Part shown: positions 6,367 through 15,005 of the stretch, one piece after another
Position numbering within the stretch: the stretch's first letter is position 1
Layout: every line of letters starts with the position of its first letter
NCBI GenBank assembly: GCA_021821465.1
Contig: JAKACM010000051.1
Span: 1 to 32,048 of the forward strand
Length of the DNA: 32,048 bases
Direction: 5' to 3'
Origin: Bacillota bacterium
GTDB lineage: Bacteria > Bacillota > Sulfobacillia > Sulfobacillales > Sulfobacillaceae
Position numbers and translations under genes: made by a program
The notes under the pieces: model-generated
Told to the model about the DNA's origin: nothing
What the model saw: only the letters and a program-made list of their open reading frames with translations
The model's database searches: none

Positions 6367-8709
6367 TTACTGACTCGCACGGGCTTCGATCACACTGCTC
6401 GCATCAAAGATGATACACTCGTGATCACCGAACCCAACTTGGTGCATAGTAAGGTCCATGATTTCCGGAACATCATCAATGAGCCGGGAAATCCGTAACA
6501 ATAAGTCGGTTAGAGCCTCTGCCACCGAATCCGGGTAATTCCCGGATTTTAGCACATCCCGAGTTAAAGCCGCGGCATCTCGGTCCGTGAGCGGTATCAA
6601 CCGGCTGTAAGAGTCATGGTTTGGAGAATCGGCCGTAATCACGGGTCCAAATAACGAATCCGTCCGGCAATAAATTCCGACGGTTAAACTGATGTCCTGA
6701 TGATCCTCATGGCTTTCGGGTACAATTCCGACCTCCCGCAAGAGAGGCAGAACCCGATCCTCGCCAATTAAAAGGTTTTCTGGGGTTTGCCAACTGTGAA
6801 CCAGACGCCTGGCCTCCCCCGTATTCACCTTGGGCAAATCAGGCAGGTGTCCCAATGGCTGCCTGCAGTACGAAGCATAGCGGCTGACTTGAACCAGAGC
6901 CCGCACTGCCAATTCCGGAAAGGGATAAATAGGTATGCAAAACGATTCCCCTTGAATATAATCTATGGGATTCGGACCGGTAGCCAAAAAGTTGGCCACA
7001 ATGGGTTTGACCAATCCGCTCTCTCGAACCGCTTGCAAAAGCGCCTCGGAAACCCCGGTCTTCTCGGAAATTCCTACCGGAATGAACAACACGATAATGG
7101 CATCGACTTCCGGGTCTTCCAAAGCCTTATGCACTTCTTCATAGTACCGGGGAGCCAAGGCCGTAAAGCCCAAATCCACCGGTGGATGAGCCAGCCGCAT
7201 GCCGTCGGCCTTTAAAGAATCCACGGTAATGACCGCCGCGCCGGAGGCGTTGGCAATGACCTGAACTCTTTTGCCGTTGGGAAGCGGCATCGATGTTAGT
7301 AAGGCGGCCACATCAAATAACTCCTGCAGCGTATCGGCGCGAATAATGCCGGTTTGCTGAAATAAAGCTTTGACGATAGTATCATCTTCATAATGTTGCG
7401 GCAATGCTTCGGGTGCTAATACGGCATCCGAACTGCGCGCACTTTTTACCACTAAAATAGGTTTATGTTGAGTAATGCGCCGTGCTATTCGGGTAAATTT
7501 GCGAGGGTTTCCAAATGATTCTAAATAGAGGAGTATCATGTGAGTCCCCATATCGTCTTCCCAGTATTGTAGCAGATCATTGGATGACACATCAGCTTTG
7601 TTTCCTGTGCTCACAAAACTCGATACCCCCACACCCATTCGACTCGCATAATCCAATATGGCGATACCCAAGGCCCCGGTCTGGCTGGCGATGGCCACGG
7701 TTCCCCTTTGAGGAAGATTGGGGGAAAAACTGGCGTTCATAGAGAGTTTGTCATCGGTATTGATGATTCCCAAGGAATTCGGCCCAATAAGGCGAATTCC
7801 TTCGTGCTGGAGCATTTGCGCGATGCCCTTCTCTAATCGGGTTCCCTCATCATCTTGGTCCGAAAATCCGGCCGAGGTGACTAACACCGCTTTGACGCGG
7901 GCCTCAATCAAATCATTGATGACGCCCAAGACCAAATCACGAGGGACAACGACCACTGCCAGGTCAACTTGATCGGGCACCGCTTTGACCCGGGTATACG
8001 CTCTGACTCCTAAAATGGCATGGGCACTGGGATTCACGGGATACACCACCCCAGAAAACGGACCCTGAAGAACATGTTGCAGTAACAAATGGCCCAGTCT
8101 ATGCGAATCTCGTGATGCACCGATAACGGCAATGACGGACGGTTCAAAAAATGCCCGCACGGACGCCGCCGTCGCCAGTTTTTCCCTGGCTCCAGCCAAA
8201 GCATGAATCCGTTCCGTTTGCTGCAAAGGCAGCACGAGATGAATTACTCCGGACTCGTGCCGTTCCTGAATCTCATAGCCGCTGTCTTGAAAAACCTTCA
8301 ACATCCTGCGATTTTCACTCAGTACATAGGCTTCAAATTGAAGAATGCCCAGTCGCCAGGCAATCTGGGCTAAGTGCTCCAAAAGCAGTGTGCCTAGTCC
8401 TCGCCCCTGAATGCGCTCATCCACAAAAAATGCAACTTCCGCCATGGTACAGGAAACCATGACATAATGACCGATACCAAGAATTTGATTTTGTGCAACA
8501 CACACCAAAGATTTTCCACGGTTATCGGATAAGATCATGCGGTCAATATCCGCATCGGTAACCTCTTTCACGACGTGAAAAAATCGATGATACAAGGCAT
8601 CGGGAGACGCCTGGTGAAATAATGCGCGTAGCATCCTACGGTCATTCTCCGTCGCATGCGCTTCCCTCAAATCTGCGACGCGGCCGTCACGCAAAATTAT
8701 CCGGGCCAT
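6367..8709 (-). CDS. GNAT acetyltransferase fused to an NDP-forming acyl-CoA synthetase-like region (Pat-type protein acyltransferase)
   Basis: A 780-residue fusion. The ATG at 8709 is chosen because GAAGAAGGG lies 6 nt upstream. Residues about 1-165 are a GNAT domain with the acetyl-CoA pyrophosphate loop Q-G-R-G-L-G-T-L-L (about 101-109). From about 186 follows a CoA-binding Rossmann domain (V-I-A-V-I-G-A-S-R), then the succinyl-CoA-synthetase-like flavodoxin regions (G-P-N-S-L-G and S-Q-T-G-A-L-G). The active-site His block, normally A-S-H-T-G-A, is replaced by A-L-P-Q-H-Y. The C-terminal ATP-grasp part is short: it goes almost directly from L-L-R-E-V-G-I-V-P to D-S-L-F-G-P-V-I, without the usual nucleotide-binding and H-K-T-D-V-G-G segments. 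Proteins of this build (Pat/PatA/PatZ) acetylate lysines of enzymes such as acetyl-CoA synthetase, the synthetase-like part acting as a sensor; reversed domain order is known in Actinomycetota. Divergent from an AcuC-like deacetylase. Confidence 0.85.
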   Translation of the reverse strand: MARIILRDGRVADLREAHATENDRRMLRALFHQASPDALYHRFFHVVKEVTDADIDRMILSDNRGKSLVCVAQNQILGIGHYVMVSCTMAEVAFFVDERIQGRGLGTLLLEHLAQIAWRLGILQFEAYVLSENRRMLKVFQDSGYEIQERHESGVIHLVLPLQQTERIHALAGAREKLATAASVRAFFEPSVIAVIGASRDSHRLGHLLLQHVLQGPFSGVVYPVNPSAHAILGVRAYTRVKAVPDQVDLAVVVVPRDLVLGVINDLIEARVKAVLVTSAGFSDQDDEGTRLEKGIAQMLQHEGIRLIGPNSLGIINTDDKLSMNASFSPNLPQRGTVAIASQTGALGIAILDYASRMGVGVSSFVSTGNKADVSSNDLLQYWEDDMGTHMILLYLESFGNPRKFTRIARRITQHKPILVVKSARSSDAVLAPEALPQHYEDDTIVKALFQQTGIIRADTLQELFDVAALLTSMPLPNGKRVQVIANASGAAVITVDSLKADGMRLAHPPVDLGFTALAPRYYEEVHKALEDPEVDAIIVLFIPVGISEKTGVSEALLQAVRESGLVKPIVANFLATGPNPIDYIQGESFCIPIYPFPELAVRALVQVSRYASYCRQPLGHLPDLPKVNTGEARRLVHSWQTPENLLIGEDRVLPLLREVGIVPESHEDHQDISLTVGIYCRTDSLFGPVITADSPNHDSYSRLIPLTDRDAAALTRDVLKSGNYPDSVAEALTDLLLRISRLIDDVPEIMDLTMHQVGFGDHECIIFDASSVIEARASQ

Positions 8710-8777
8710 TGTCATCCCTTCTTCGTGAGGATTCGAGTATCTTTTTACTCTCATTATGAACTTTTTGTCGGAAATCA

Positions 8778-8783
8778 TATAAT
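8778..8783 (+). promoter_or_regulatory. -10 element of the deacetylase gene
   Basis: A perfect TATAAT lies 25 nt before the ATG at 8809, within the 99-bp divergent intergenic region shared with the acyltransferase gene. No convincing -35 was found at 16-18 bp. Confidence 0.45.
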
Positions 8784-8808
8784 ATCAATAAAAAAGAGTG
8801 GATAGTTT

Positions 8809-9981
8809 ATGACTCAAGCATCTTCATTTGTGTACTCTCCCCAGTACACGCTCTACGACTTTGGTTCTACACATCCCTTTAATCCCAGACGGCTTTTGGC
8901 CACGACAAGTCTGGCCGAAAGCATGGGATTATTGACCAGTCGCGACATCGTGGAGCCCAAACCCGCAAGCCCGGATGATCTCTTATTAATTCACCAGCCC
9001 AATTACGTTGATATGGTTGAACAGTTCCAAGAAGAGGCCGATGTTCATAATCCGTCTCTTCTGCAAGCGGCCCAGAACTATGGTCTGGCTACCGAAGACA
9101 ATCCGGTTTTTCCCCGAATGCATCAGGCAGCATCCCTTGCTGTGGGAGGCACTTTAACCGCTGCCCGTATGGTGGCATCCGGGAAATCTTTACATGCCTT
9201 GAATATTGCCGGAGGTTTACACCACGCCCAACCTTCATCCGCTTCAGGTTTCTGCATTTACAATGACGCTGCTATTTCTATCAAATGGCTGAGCCAACAT
9301 ACCTCCTGGCGCATTGCTTATCTCGATATCGATGCTCACCACGGAGATGGCGTCCAGCAAGCATTTTATGACGATCCTAATGTCCTTACCATTTCCTGTC
9401 ACGAAACGGGACAATATCTCTTCCCCGGTACGGGCAGTGTAGAAGAACTGGGGACGGGAAAAGGTTATGGCCTAAGTCTCAATATCCCATTGCGCCCCTA
9501 TACCGAAGACGACTCGAATCTGGAATGTCTCGAAGCCATCGTGCCTCGAGCCCTTGAGTATTTTCAACCAGACTTGCTCATCAGCCAGCACGGATGTGAC
9601 GGCCACTATTGGGATCCTTTGACCGATTTACTGGTTTCGACCTATTTTTATTCGAAAATTTCGGCCTTAATCCACAACTGGGCCCATGAATATACTCAGG
9701 GGCGATGGATCGCGGTAGGTGGTGGCGGCTATGAATTGCTCCGAGTGGTGCCACGCGCTTGGACCCTCCTATGGGCGAACATGACGGACCGCCCTTTAGA
9801 CGACGATAGGACCATCCCCGAAACTTGGATTGATCAGTGGCAACCATTCTCGACTCTTCCCTTGCCGCGTCATTTCATTGACAGAGCGGAAGACAGACCC
9901 ACGACACCCCGGTCGTTTGCCATTGCAGAACAAAATCGCCAAACTATTCACCACCTTAGGCAACTCGTGCCGTGGCTTTAA
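8809..9981 (+). CDS. acuC: Class I/II-type histone deacetylase family protein, AcuC-like protein deacetylase
   Basis: A 390-residue zinc-dependent deacetylase. All catalytic elements are present: tandem His H138-H139 in G-G-L-H-H-A, zinc ligands D175 and H177 in D-I-D-A-H-H-G-D-G-V, third zinc ligand D264 in Q-H-G-C-D-G-H, and the transition-state Tyr in G-G-G-G-Y (Y308). Length fits AcuC (about 390). In Bacillus subtilis AcuC removes acetyl groups that AcuA puts on acetyl-CoA synthetase. Here the gene is divergent from a GNAT-containing Pat-type protein with 99 bp between starts, which supports a role as the eraser of the modification written by that neighbour. Acetoin/polyamine deacetylases share the fold, so the substrate is inferred from context. 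Only a weak purine site (AGAGTGGA) precedes the ATG. Confidence 0.9.
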   Translation: MTQASSFVYSPQYTLYDFGSTHPFNPRRLLATTSLAESMGLLTSRDIVEPKPASPDDLLLIHQPNYVDMVEQFQEEADVHNPSLLQAAQNYGLATEDNPVFPRMHQAASLAVGGTLTAARMVASGKSLHALNIAGGLHHAQPSSASGFCIYNDAAISIKWLSQHTSWRIAYLDIDAHHGDGVQQAFYDDPNVLTISCHETGQYLFPGTGSVEELGTGKGYGLSLNIPLRPYTEDDSNLECLEAIVPRALEYFQPDLLISQHGCDGHYWDPLTDLLVSTYFYSKISALIHNWAHEYTQGRWIAVGGGGYELLRVVPRAWTLLWANMTDRPLDDDRTIPETWIDQWQPFSTLPLPRHFIDRAEDRPTTPRSFAIAEQNRQTIHHLRQLVPWL

Positions 9982-10194
9982 GTTTTTCTTCGCAGCCCAC
10001 GGGAATCAAAGAGTGTGGGTAAATGCGTGTTCGTTCCGAGACCTGCCAATCGGCAGTTCGGCTGCACGCGCTTATCCACACCCGAGGGGCTATATGGCGG
10101 CATACATCCTCCCCGTCTTCTTCATCTCACATCTTCACGATTAGACGGACTTTTCAATTTATTCATCCGAATTATTACTGTATTTTGACCGCCA

Positions 10195-10225
10195 TTGTGA
10201 AATCAGGCAGACAGCATGATATAAT
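10195..10225 (+). promoter_or_regulatory. Promoter of the small zinc-ribbon gene
   Basis: TTGTGA (10195-10200), a 19-bp spacer, and an extended -10 TGATATAAT (10217-10225). The start codon follows 31 nt later. Confidence 0.5.
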
Positions 10226-10256
10226 AAATGTGAAATACTTCACAAGGAGGGATAAC

Positions 10257-10433
10257 ATGCTCTACCACGACAAAGAGATGTGCCCGGTGTGCCATCAATA
10301 CTCGGTGCGCCAAAAAACCCTAAAAGTCACGGGTGATGTCTATGCCATTTGCGAAAACTATCCGGAATGCCCCTATGTCAGCAGACTCGAAACCTCAGCC
10401 TTGGACATGGCTTCCGTACGACCGTCAGCGTAA
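10257..10433 (+). CDS. Small zinc-ribbon protein (topoisomerase C4 zinc-finger type)
   Basis: A 58-residue protein. ATG at 10257 with AAGGAGGG 5 nt upstream. Four cysteines are arranged C9-x2-C12 and C32-x5-C38, the second inside C-E-N-Y-P-E-C-P-Y, which is the pattern of the C-terminal C4 zinc fingers of bacterial topoisomerase I (C-S-x-Y-P-x-C-x-Y). The domain is alone here, so it probably binds zinc and perhaps nucleic acid; its role is unknown. It has its own promoter and shares a bidirectional terminator with ilvD. Confidence 0.8.
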   Translation: MLYHDKEMCPVCHQYSVRQKTLKVTGDVYAICENYPECPYVSRLETSALDMASVRPSA

Positions 10434-10448
10434 GATCAAGAAAATTAG

Positions 10449-10496
10449 GAATCCCCGGGCTTCTGATGCGCACCTTACGCCTTAAGCTCGGGGTTC
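10449..10496. terminator. Bidirectional terminator between convergent genes
   Basis: CCCCGGGCTT (10453-10462) pairs with AAGCTCGGGG (10484-10493) with one wobble; the stem is bordered by GAAT on the left and TTCTTGG on the right. On the minus strand it is followed by ATTCCTAATTTTCTTG. It lies between the zinc-ribbon gene and ilvD. Confidence 0.55.
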
Positions 10497-10525
10497 TTGG
10501 CTTGAAGCAGTCGGGATAATAAAAA

Positions 10526-12196
10526 TTAATCTGTCACGGCACCTTGGCTGCTGGTAGAAACTAATTTTATATATTTGGCCAACACGCCTCGATGGTACCT
10601 GGGAGCAGGAGGTTTCCAAGCGTGGCGGCGTTCTTCAATTTCTTCGTCGGGAAGATTCAGTTGCAGCAAGCGCTTTTCCGCATCTATCGTAATAGAATCC
10701 CCTTCCCGCACCAAAGCGATGGTTCCCCCCACAAAAGCCTCGGGCGCAACGTGCCCAACAACCATACCGTAGGTGCCTCCGGAAAAACGACCATCGGTAA
10801 TGAGTCCGACGCTGTCCCCTAACCCTTGGCCGATAAGAGCGGATGTCGGGGATAGCATTTCACGCATCCCGGGCCCACCTTTCGGGCCTTCATAGCGAAT
10901 AACCACAACATCGCCGGGCCGAATTTGACCCGCCATTATCGCCTCCATTGAATCTTCTTCGGAGTCAAAAACACGGGCGGGACCGGTTATTTTGTGCTGT
11001 TTGATACCTGAGATCTTGGCGACCGCCCCCTCTTGGGCCAAGTTTCCTTTCAGGACACTCAGATGTCCCGTTGGATATACGGGATTGTTCCAAGGATGTA
11101 TTACATCCTGATCACGAGGAGGTTCGGGCGCCACATCGGCCAGCTCCTGTTCCAAAGTTCGGCCCGTAATGGTCAAGCTATCCCCGTGCATCAGCCCTTT
11201 ATCCAGCAACATTCGCATGACTTGGGGAATTCCTCCCGCTTCATGTAATTCAGTCGCCACGTAACGTCCGGATGGTTTAAGATCGCACAAAACCGGCACC
11301 CGAGCCCTGATTTCCTCAAAATCATCAAGACTTAAAGGCACCTCTGCCGCATAGGCAATAGCCAACAAGTGCAAGATGGCATTCGTCGATCCCCCCAATG
11401 CCATCACCAAGGCAATCGCGTTTTCGAAGGCTTTTCTCGTCAATAAATCACGGGGACGAATATTCTTCTTAATCGCCTGAACCAGAATACGGGCGGACAG
11501 AGCGGCGCTATCCGCTTTTTCTAAATCCTCGGCAGCCATGGTCGATGATGAGGGGGCGCAAATACCCATGGCCTCAAATACCGATGACATCGTATTGGCG
11601 GTATACATTCCTCCGCAAGATCCTGCTCCGGGACACGCATGACGTTCCACATCGAGCAGTTCATCATAGCTGATGCGCTTGGCCGCATATTGTCCGACTG
11701 CTTCAAAACTGCTGACAATGGTCAAGTCGCGTCCTCGATAGTGACCGGGTTTGATTGTGCCCCCGTAGACAAAGATCGCCGGAATATTCATCCGTGCAAA
11801 AGCAATCATCGCTCCCGGCATATTCTTGTCACATCCACCGATGGCCAAAATGCCGTCCATTCTTTGCGCCTGACACGCTGTTTCAATCGAATCGGCTATG
11901 ACTTCTCGCGAAACTAAAGAGTAATGCATCCCTTCTGTCCCCATGGAGATGCCATCACTGACTGTCATCGTACCAAATACCTGAGCCATCACCCCTTCTT
12001 CCTTAAGAGCCTTCTCCGCTCGCTCCGCGAGTGTTCCGAGCCCCACATTGCAGGGTGTAATATTGCTATACCCATTAGCAATTCCCACAATCGGTTTCTG
12101 GAAGTCATCGTCTCCAAAACCGACTGCCCGTAGCATGGCCCGATTAGGTGAGCGTTGTACACCTTGCGTAATCTCGTGGCTGCGCAAATTATCCAT
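10526..12196 (-). CDS. ilvD: Dihydroxy-acid dehydratase
   Basis: A 556-residue enzyme of branched-chain amino acid synthesis that dehydrates 2,3-dihydroxy-3-methylbutanoate and -pentanoate to the 2-keto acids. Full length for IlvD. Iron-sulfur cluster cysteines: C49 (N-I-T-P-C-N), C122 (G-G-C-D-K-N) and C194 (G-A-G-S-C-G-G-M). The Mg-binding D81 (S-D-G-I-S-M-G) and D123-K124 are present, as is the C-terminal [11 protein letters not shown]. Three conserved cysteines point to the [2Fe-2S] subclass. The ATG at 12196 has AAAGGACAGG upstream. It stands alone, not in an ilv-leu operon, with a short leader and no visible T-box or attenuator. Confidence 0.97.
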   Translation of the reverse strand: MDNLRSHEITQGVQRSPNRAMLRAVGFGDDDFQKPIVGIANGYSNITPCNVGLGTLAERAEKALKEEGVMAQVFGTMTVSDGISMGTEGMHYSLVSREVIADSIETACQAQRMDGILAIGGCDKNMPGAMIAFARMNIPAIFVYGGTIKPGHYRGRDLTIVSSFEAVGQYAAKRISYDELLDVERHACPGAGSCGGMYTANTMSSVFEAMGICAPSSSTMAAEDLEKADSAALSARILVQAIKKNIRPRDLLTRKAFENAIALVMALGGSTNAILHLLAIAYAAEVPLSLDDFEEIRARVPVLCDLKPSGRYVATELHEAGGIPQVMRMLLDKGLMHGDSLTITGRTLEQELADVAPEPPRDQDVIHPWNNPVYPTGHLSVLKGNLAQEGAVAKISGIKQHKITGPARVFDSEEDSMEAIMAGQIRPGDVVVIRYEGPKGGPGMREMLSPTSALIGQGLGDSVGLITDGRFSGGTYGMVVGHVAPEAFVGGTIALVREGDSITIDAEKRLLQLNLPDEEIEERRHAWKPPAPRYHRGVLAKYIKLVSTSSQGAVTD

Positions 12197-12541
12197 CAGT
12201 ATCCTGTCCTTTGCCGTTATTAGAGTAGAGTGAAAATATTTTTAAATTATAGCATAATTGATCAACCCTTCCCGTCATCAAATGAGAGTCTGGAAGGCTA
12301 AGCGGTCGAACGTCGCAGAGGAATCTGGAAGTTTAACGTAGCAGAGTTGGACCGCCCGTAAAGTTGAATGAATCGACCGGTGATATTGCCTGCTTCTCAC
12401 CGCACCTTCGAGACCGGAAAGGATGACCAGCACAGGCAAGTCAACCACAAGGAGACTGACGTATTCCCAAAGCTCCGCTCTCCATGACGGAAAGTTAACT
12501 AAAATACATTGCTGAAGATCAGACAATCCACACGAGAAAAG
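12197..12541. other. Intergenic region upstream of ilvD
   Basis: Contains the ilvD promoter: on the minus strand an extended -10, TGC followed by TATAAT, at 12254-12246. The rest (about 12270-12540) shows no gene I can support; a minus-strand reading frame at 12278-12526 would start with TTG and has no ribosome binding site. Confidence 0.5.
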
Positions 12542-12558
12542 GCCCTGTTAACAGGGCT
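12537..12558 (-). terminator. Terminator of the PHP-HAD operon
   Basis: GCCCTGTT-AACAGGGC (12542-12557) is a perfect palindrome able to fold into a short stem; on the minus strand it is followed by CTTTTCTC. It lies 32 nt after the small membrane protein gene. Confidence 0.6.
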
Positions 12559-12589
12559 CCCACTCTCAAAACCATACTAAATCGCAGTA

Positions 12590-12793
12590 TTAGGACACAC
12601 TCTCACGGGAGAGATGAATTACACGTCCGTTTCCGTCTGCCGAATCAAAACCCATCTGGCTTTGCCGCAGGATTCGGCGACAGTAACGACCAGAACCGTA
12701 AGCTAAAGTCCACACCAATACCATTGCAGCCCCCGTAACAGCAACCGCCAAAGCAATAATAACGCCACTGACAAATATCACAACCGGCATCAT
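12590..12793 (-). CDS. Small single-helix membrane protein, hypothetical
   Basis: A 67-residue protein with one long hydrophobic segment at residues 3-31 and a polar, basic C-terminal half (G-R-Y-C-R-R-I-L-R-Q). AAGGAGGG lies 6 nt before the ATG at 12793, which is strong support for translation. The helix near the N-terminus followed by R-R suggests an N-out/C-in anchor. No family is recognised. It lies 77 nt downstream of the HAD phosphatase gene and ahead of a terminator, so it may be the last gene of that operon. Confidence 0.65.
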   Translation of the reverse strand: MMPVVIFVSGVIIALAVAVTGAAMVLVWTLAYGSGRYCRRILRQSQMGFDSADGNGRVIHLSRESVS

Positions 12794-12870
12794 CGCTATC
12801 CCTCCTTACAGGATATAACGACAGACACCTTCATTAGGTTTCTTCTTTAGTCATTGACGTCAAAGATTTT

Positions 12871-13518
12871 TTACCGACTGTCTGACGCGAGATGAGAAGC
12901 CAAAACGGCAGCCGCATCTTGAGCAGTGTAAGCCACGGGCCACATGGGATTATGGGGCCATTTTGATGACGGCACATACCATAACGCTTGCACAAATTTC
13001 ACCCCGCCGGCTTGGGCAGCCTGTCGATCGTTCATCGTATCACCGAGAAAAATGGCTTCATCCTTGGTGGCTCCCAATGTCTTGAGCGCTTTCGCAATTC
13101 CTTCGGGATAGGGTTTGGGACGTTCGACATCCTGGGCCGTAACAATTAAATCAAAATATGGCGACAAACCGACACGCTCAAGAGTCAAACGGGTAGTATC
13201 CCGTTCTTTGTTGGTGACAATAGCCGTTGGAACAGTTCTTGCACGCAGATCACTCAGAATGTCCATCATCCAAGGTTCCACAGCTAAAAATTCGTGACCT
13301 TTGTCGTAGCAACCCAGATAGTCCCTCAACACTGATTCCCACCGCTCACCAAATTCTCGGCGAAAAATCACCGATTCGCCGGGTCCAAACATCGCATGGA
13401 CAGCTTCCTCGGAAATAGCCACATCTCCGTATTTCTTGAACATGCGCTGAAAGCATAAGGTAATAAGGGGTACAGTATCGAGTAATGTACCATCCAAATC
13501 AAACAATACAACAGTCAA
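12871..13518 (-). CDS. HAD-superfamily phosphatase (phosphoglycolate phosphatase/PpaX-like)
   Basis: A 215-residue hydrolase. The TTG at 13518 is preferred over the ATG at 13533: GGGAGGA lies 6 nt before it and family members begin just before V-L-F-D-L-D-G-T-L-L-D-T. Motif I D-x-D-G-T (nucleophile and acid Asp), motif II I-V-T-N-K, motif III K-P-Y-P and motif IV G-D-T-M-N-D are all intact, and the alpha-helical cap between motifs I and II marks subfamily IA (Gph/PpaX/phosphonatase group). The substrate cannot be told from sequence. Located directly after the small hypothetical gene in a PHP-hypothetical-HAD operon; two phosphoesterases together suggest linked phosphate-ester metabolism. Confidence 0.9.
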   Translation of the reverse strand: MTVVLFDLDGTLLDTVPLITLCFQRMFKKYGDVAISEEAVHAMFGPGESVIFRREFGERWESVLRDYLGCYDKGHEFLAVEPWMMDILSDLRARTVPTAIVTNKERDTTRLTLERVGLSPYFDLIVTAQDVERPKPYPEGIAKALKTLGATKDEAIFLGDTMNDRQAAQAGGVKFVQALWYVPSSKWPHNPMWPVAYTAQDAAAVLASHLASDSR

Positions 13519-13533
13519 CCAGAATCCTCCCAT

Positions 13534-13821
13534 CTAAACCTTCTTTTTTAGGTTCTTTACGCTAAATCGGAGTTCGTGACTGCGGGGAAATTCGCGGGGA
13601 ATAATATCTTTAAGAATGGATGCCGCTTCCCGTTCATCTACCCGCCATTCTTCATGAAAAAATCCTTCTTCGTCCACGACAAATTGATCCGCGCCCGCAC
13701 ACGTCACGTACACCATACGATCTTTTTTAAAATTGACGATATCCAAACGGGTGTCGGGTTTTAGCCGGTGAATCATTTGCTGAGCGGCCTTGACGGCACT
13801 TTGGGCCTTCACCTTACTCAT
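13534..13821 (-). CDS. Hypothetical protein, 95 residues
   Basis: Not recognised. ATG at 13821 is favoured by AGAGGGA a few nt upstream; a longer GTG start at 13929 would overlap the PHP gene and lacks a site. The sequence has a basic N-terminus (S-K-V-K-A-Q-S-A-V-K-A), a central strand-like D-R-M-V-Y-V-T-C-A-G-A-D-Q-F-V-V-D and an acidic turn E-E-G-F-F-H-E-E-W, ending in a basic tail. It is small, soluble and probably alpha/beta. The HAD gene follows within 16 nt, so the two are cotranscribed and probably translationally coupled. Confidence 0.65.
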   Translation of the reverse strand: MSKVKAQSAVKAAQQMIHRLKPDTRLDIVNFKKDRMVYVTCAGADQFVVDEEGFFHEEWRVDEREAASILKDIIPREFPRSHELRFSVKNLKKKV

Positions 13822-13916
13822 CCGCTTCCCTCTTTTTCTTTCACATTTCGCACATCTTCCGTGCTTTGAGGTCATGAAAAATATTGGGGAAAAATACCTA
13901 AGATCTTGAACGCCTT

Positions 13917-14741
13917 CTATCTTAGCCACATGGTTACGACCCCATTAGCACCAAAGGCAGTCACTTTGTCAATGCCGCACTCCATGGCTAATTTTCGGGC
14001 TTGATCAAAGAATCGTCCCACATTTTCCGGTTCATGGGCATCCGAAGCCAATGTCACCGGCAAATGCACCCGAGCGGCCTCCTGCAACAGCCGGGGATGA
14101 GGATAAATCTCTCGGACTGGACGCCTAAGTCCCGCCGTGTTAATTTCCAGTGCCACATGATTGTCCGCCAACGCCTCGATGAACCGGTGATACCAGGGAA
14201 CTAGCATAGAATCCGGTGGTTTGGGAGAGCCATAAATCTTCGGCAGATCAGGATGCGTTAGGACATTGAAGAGTCCCGACTCTGCCGCCTGTATCGAATA
14301 ACGGTAATAGGTTGACCATATTTCTTCCGGATCTCTGCGGTTATATTCGTCTTTCGTTTCACTGACATCCAGCCCAAATTCGTCAATGAAATGAATTGAG
14401 CCAAGGACGAAATCCCAGGAATACCGCTTCAAATAGTCCCTAATACCCACTTCCTGGGCGGGAACGTAATCCATCTCCAGACCCACGGCAATAGGGTATC
14501 GACCGCGGATTTGATCCAGAAATTCAGTGTAGCCTCGAAGGGGATAGAGACATCGGCGTAAAGACCACTCCCCAGGCAATAATCCACGGCTTTCCGTAAA
14601 ACGATATCCATGTTCGACTATACCGAGACCTGTGATCTGACGGGAATGCCCCACTTCCAAAAACTGCTCCAACCACTCATGGGGATATTCGAGTGGGGTA
14701 TAGGGTCCGTGTTCCATATGCACATGTTGATCAAACCACAC
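13917..14741 (-). CDS. PHP-domain phosphoesterase (histidinol-phosphatase-like)
   Basis: A 274-residue metallophosphoesterase. Metal-binding motifs run in order: D-Q-H-V-H (residues 4-8), V-E-H-G (about 42-45), G-L-E-M-D-Y (about 87-92), G-S-I-H-F, T-H-P-D-L, and the C-terminal L-A-S-D-A-H. This is the full set for the trinuclear PHP active site. Length and motif spacing match the HisJ/HisK-type L-histidinol-phosphatases (about 270 residues), but no his genes are nearby and many PHP proteins of this size act on other phosphate esters. GTG start at 14741, the first possible codon after an in-frame stop; only a distant AAAGGGG precedes it. First gene of the operon with the hypothetical and HAD genes. 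Confidence 0.87.
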   Translation of the reverse strand: MWFDQHVHMEHGPYTPLEYPHEWLEQFLEVGHSRQITGLGIVEHGYRFTESRGLLPGEWSLRRCLYPLRGYTEFLDQIRGRYPIAVGLEMDYVPAQEVGIRDYLKRYSWDFVLGSIHFIDEFGLDVSETKDEYNRRDPEEIWSTYYRYSIQAAESGLFNVLTHPDLPKIYGSPKPPDSMLVPWYHRFIEALADNHVALEINTAGLRRPVREIYPHPRLLQEAARVHLPVTLASDAHEPENVGRFFDQARKLAMECGIDKVTAFGANGVVTMWLR

Positions 14742-14750
14742 TGGCTGTTC

Positions 14751-15005
14751 TTAACCCCTTTCCTCATACTTCCGTTTTTTTGACCGCGGTGTTTCCGTCC
14801 TCCCCACGGCTAAAGCCGGAAAATTCCCGATCCTCGCGGCGTCGAATTCCCGCTTCATTGCACCACCCCGGTAAGGACCGATGGTCACGGAATCATCACG
14901 CGAAAGCTCCGACATTCTTCGCCGAGCCAAAAACACAGCCGGCACGTCGAAAGCTCTTGTTTTCCCAAGCAAATTTATTACATTAACCGAGGACTCTAAG
15001 GACAA
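14751..15005 (-). pseudogene. Remnant of an IS200/IS605-type tnpB 3' end
   Basis: Minus-strand sequence that looks like the far C-terminal tail of a TnpB-type gene plus the right end of its element. It reads R-D-D-S-V-T-I-G-P-Y-R-G-G-A-M-K-R-E-F-D then A-A-R-I-G-N-F-P-A-L-A-V-G-R, and the DNA beneath (14828 to 14795) has CCGGCTTTAGCCGTGGGG followed by AGGA, the small hairpin-plus-GGGAGGA form typical of IS605-family right ends, where TnpB guide RNA scaffolds end. No zinc-ribbon or catalytic part remains. The call rests on pattern memory, so it is tentative. Confidence 0.42.

Noticed and set aside
12278..12526. Minus-strand reading frame of 82 codons upstream of ilvD
   Set aside because: TTG start without a ribosome binding site, no recognisable domain, and it begins right after the terminator of the upstream operon.
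13822..13929. Longer N-terminus for the hypothetical protein at 13534-13821
   Set aside because: It would overlap the PHP gene, lacks a ribosome binding site, and the internal ATG at 13821 has a good one.
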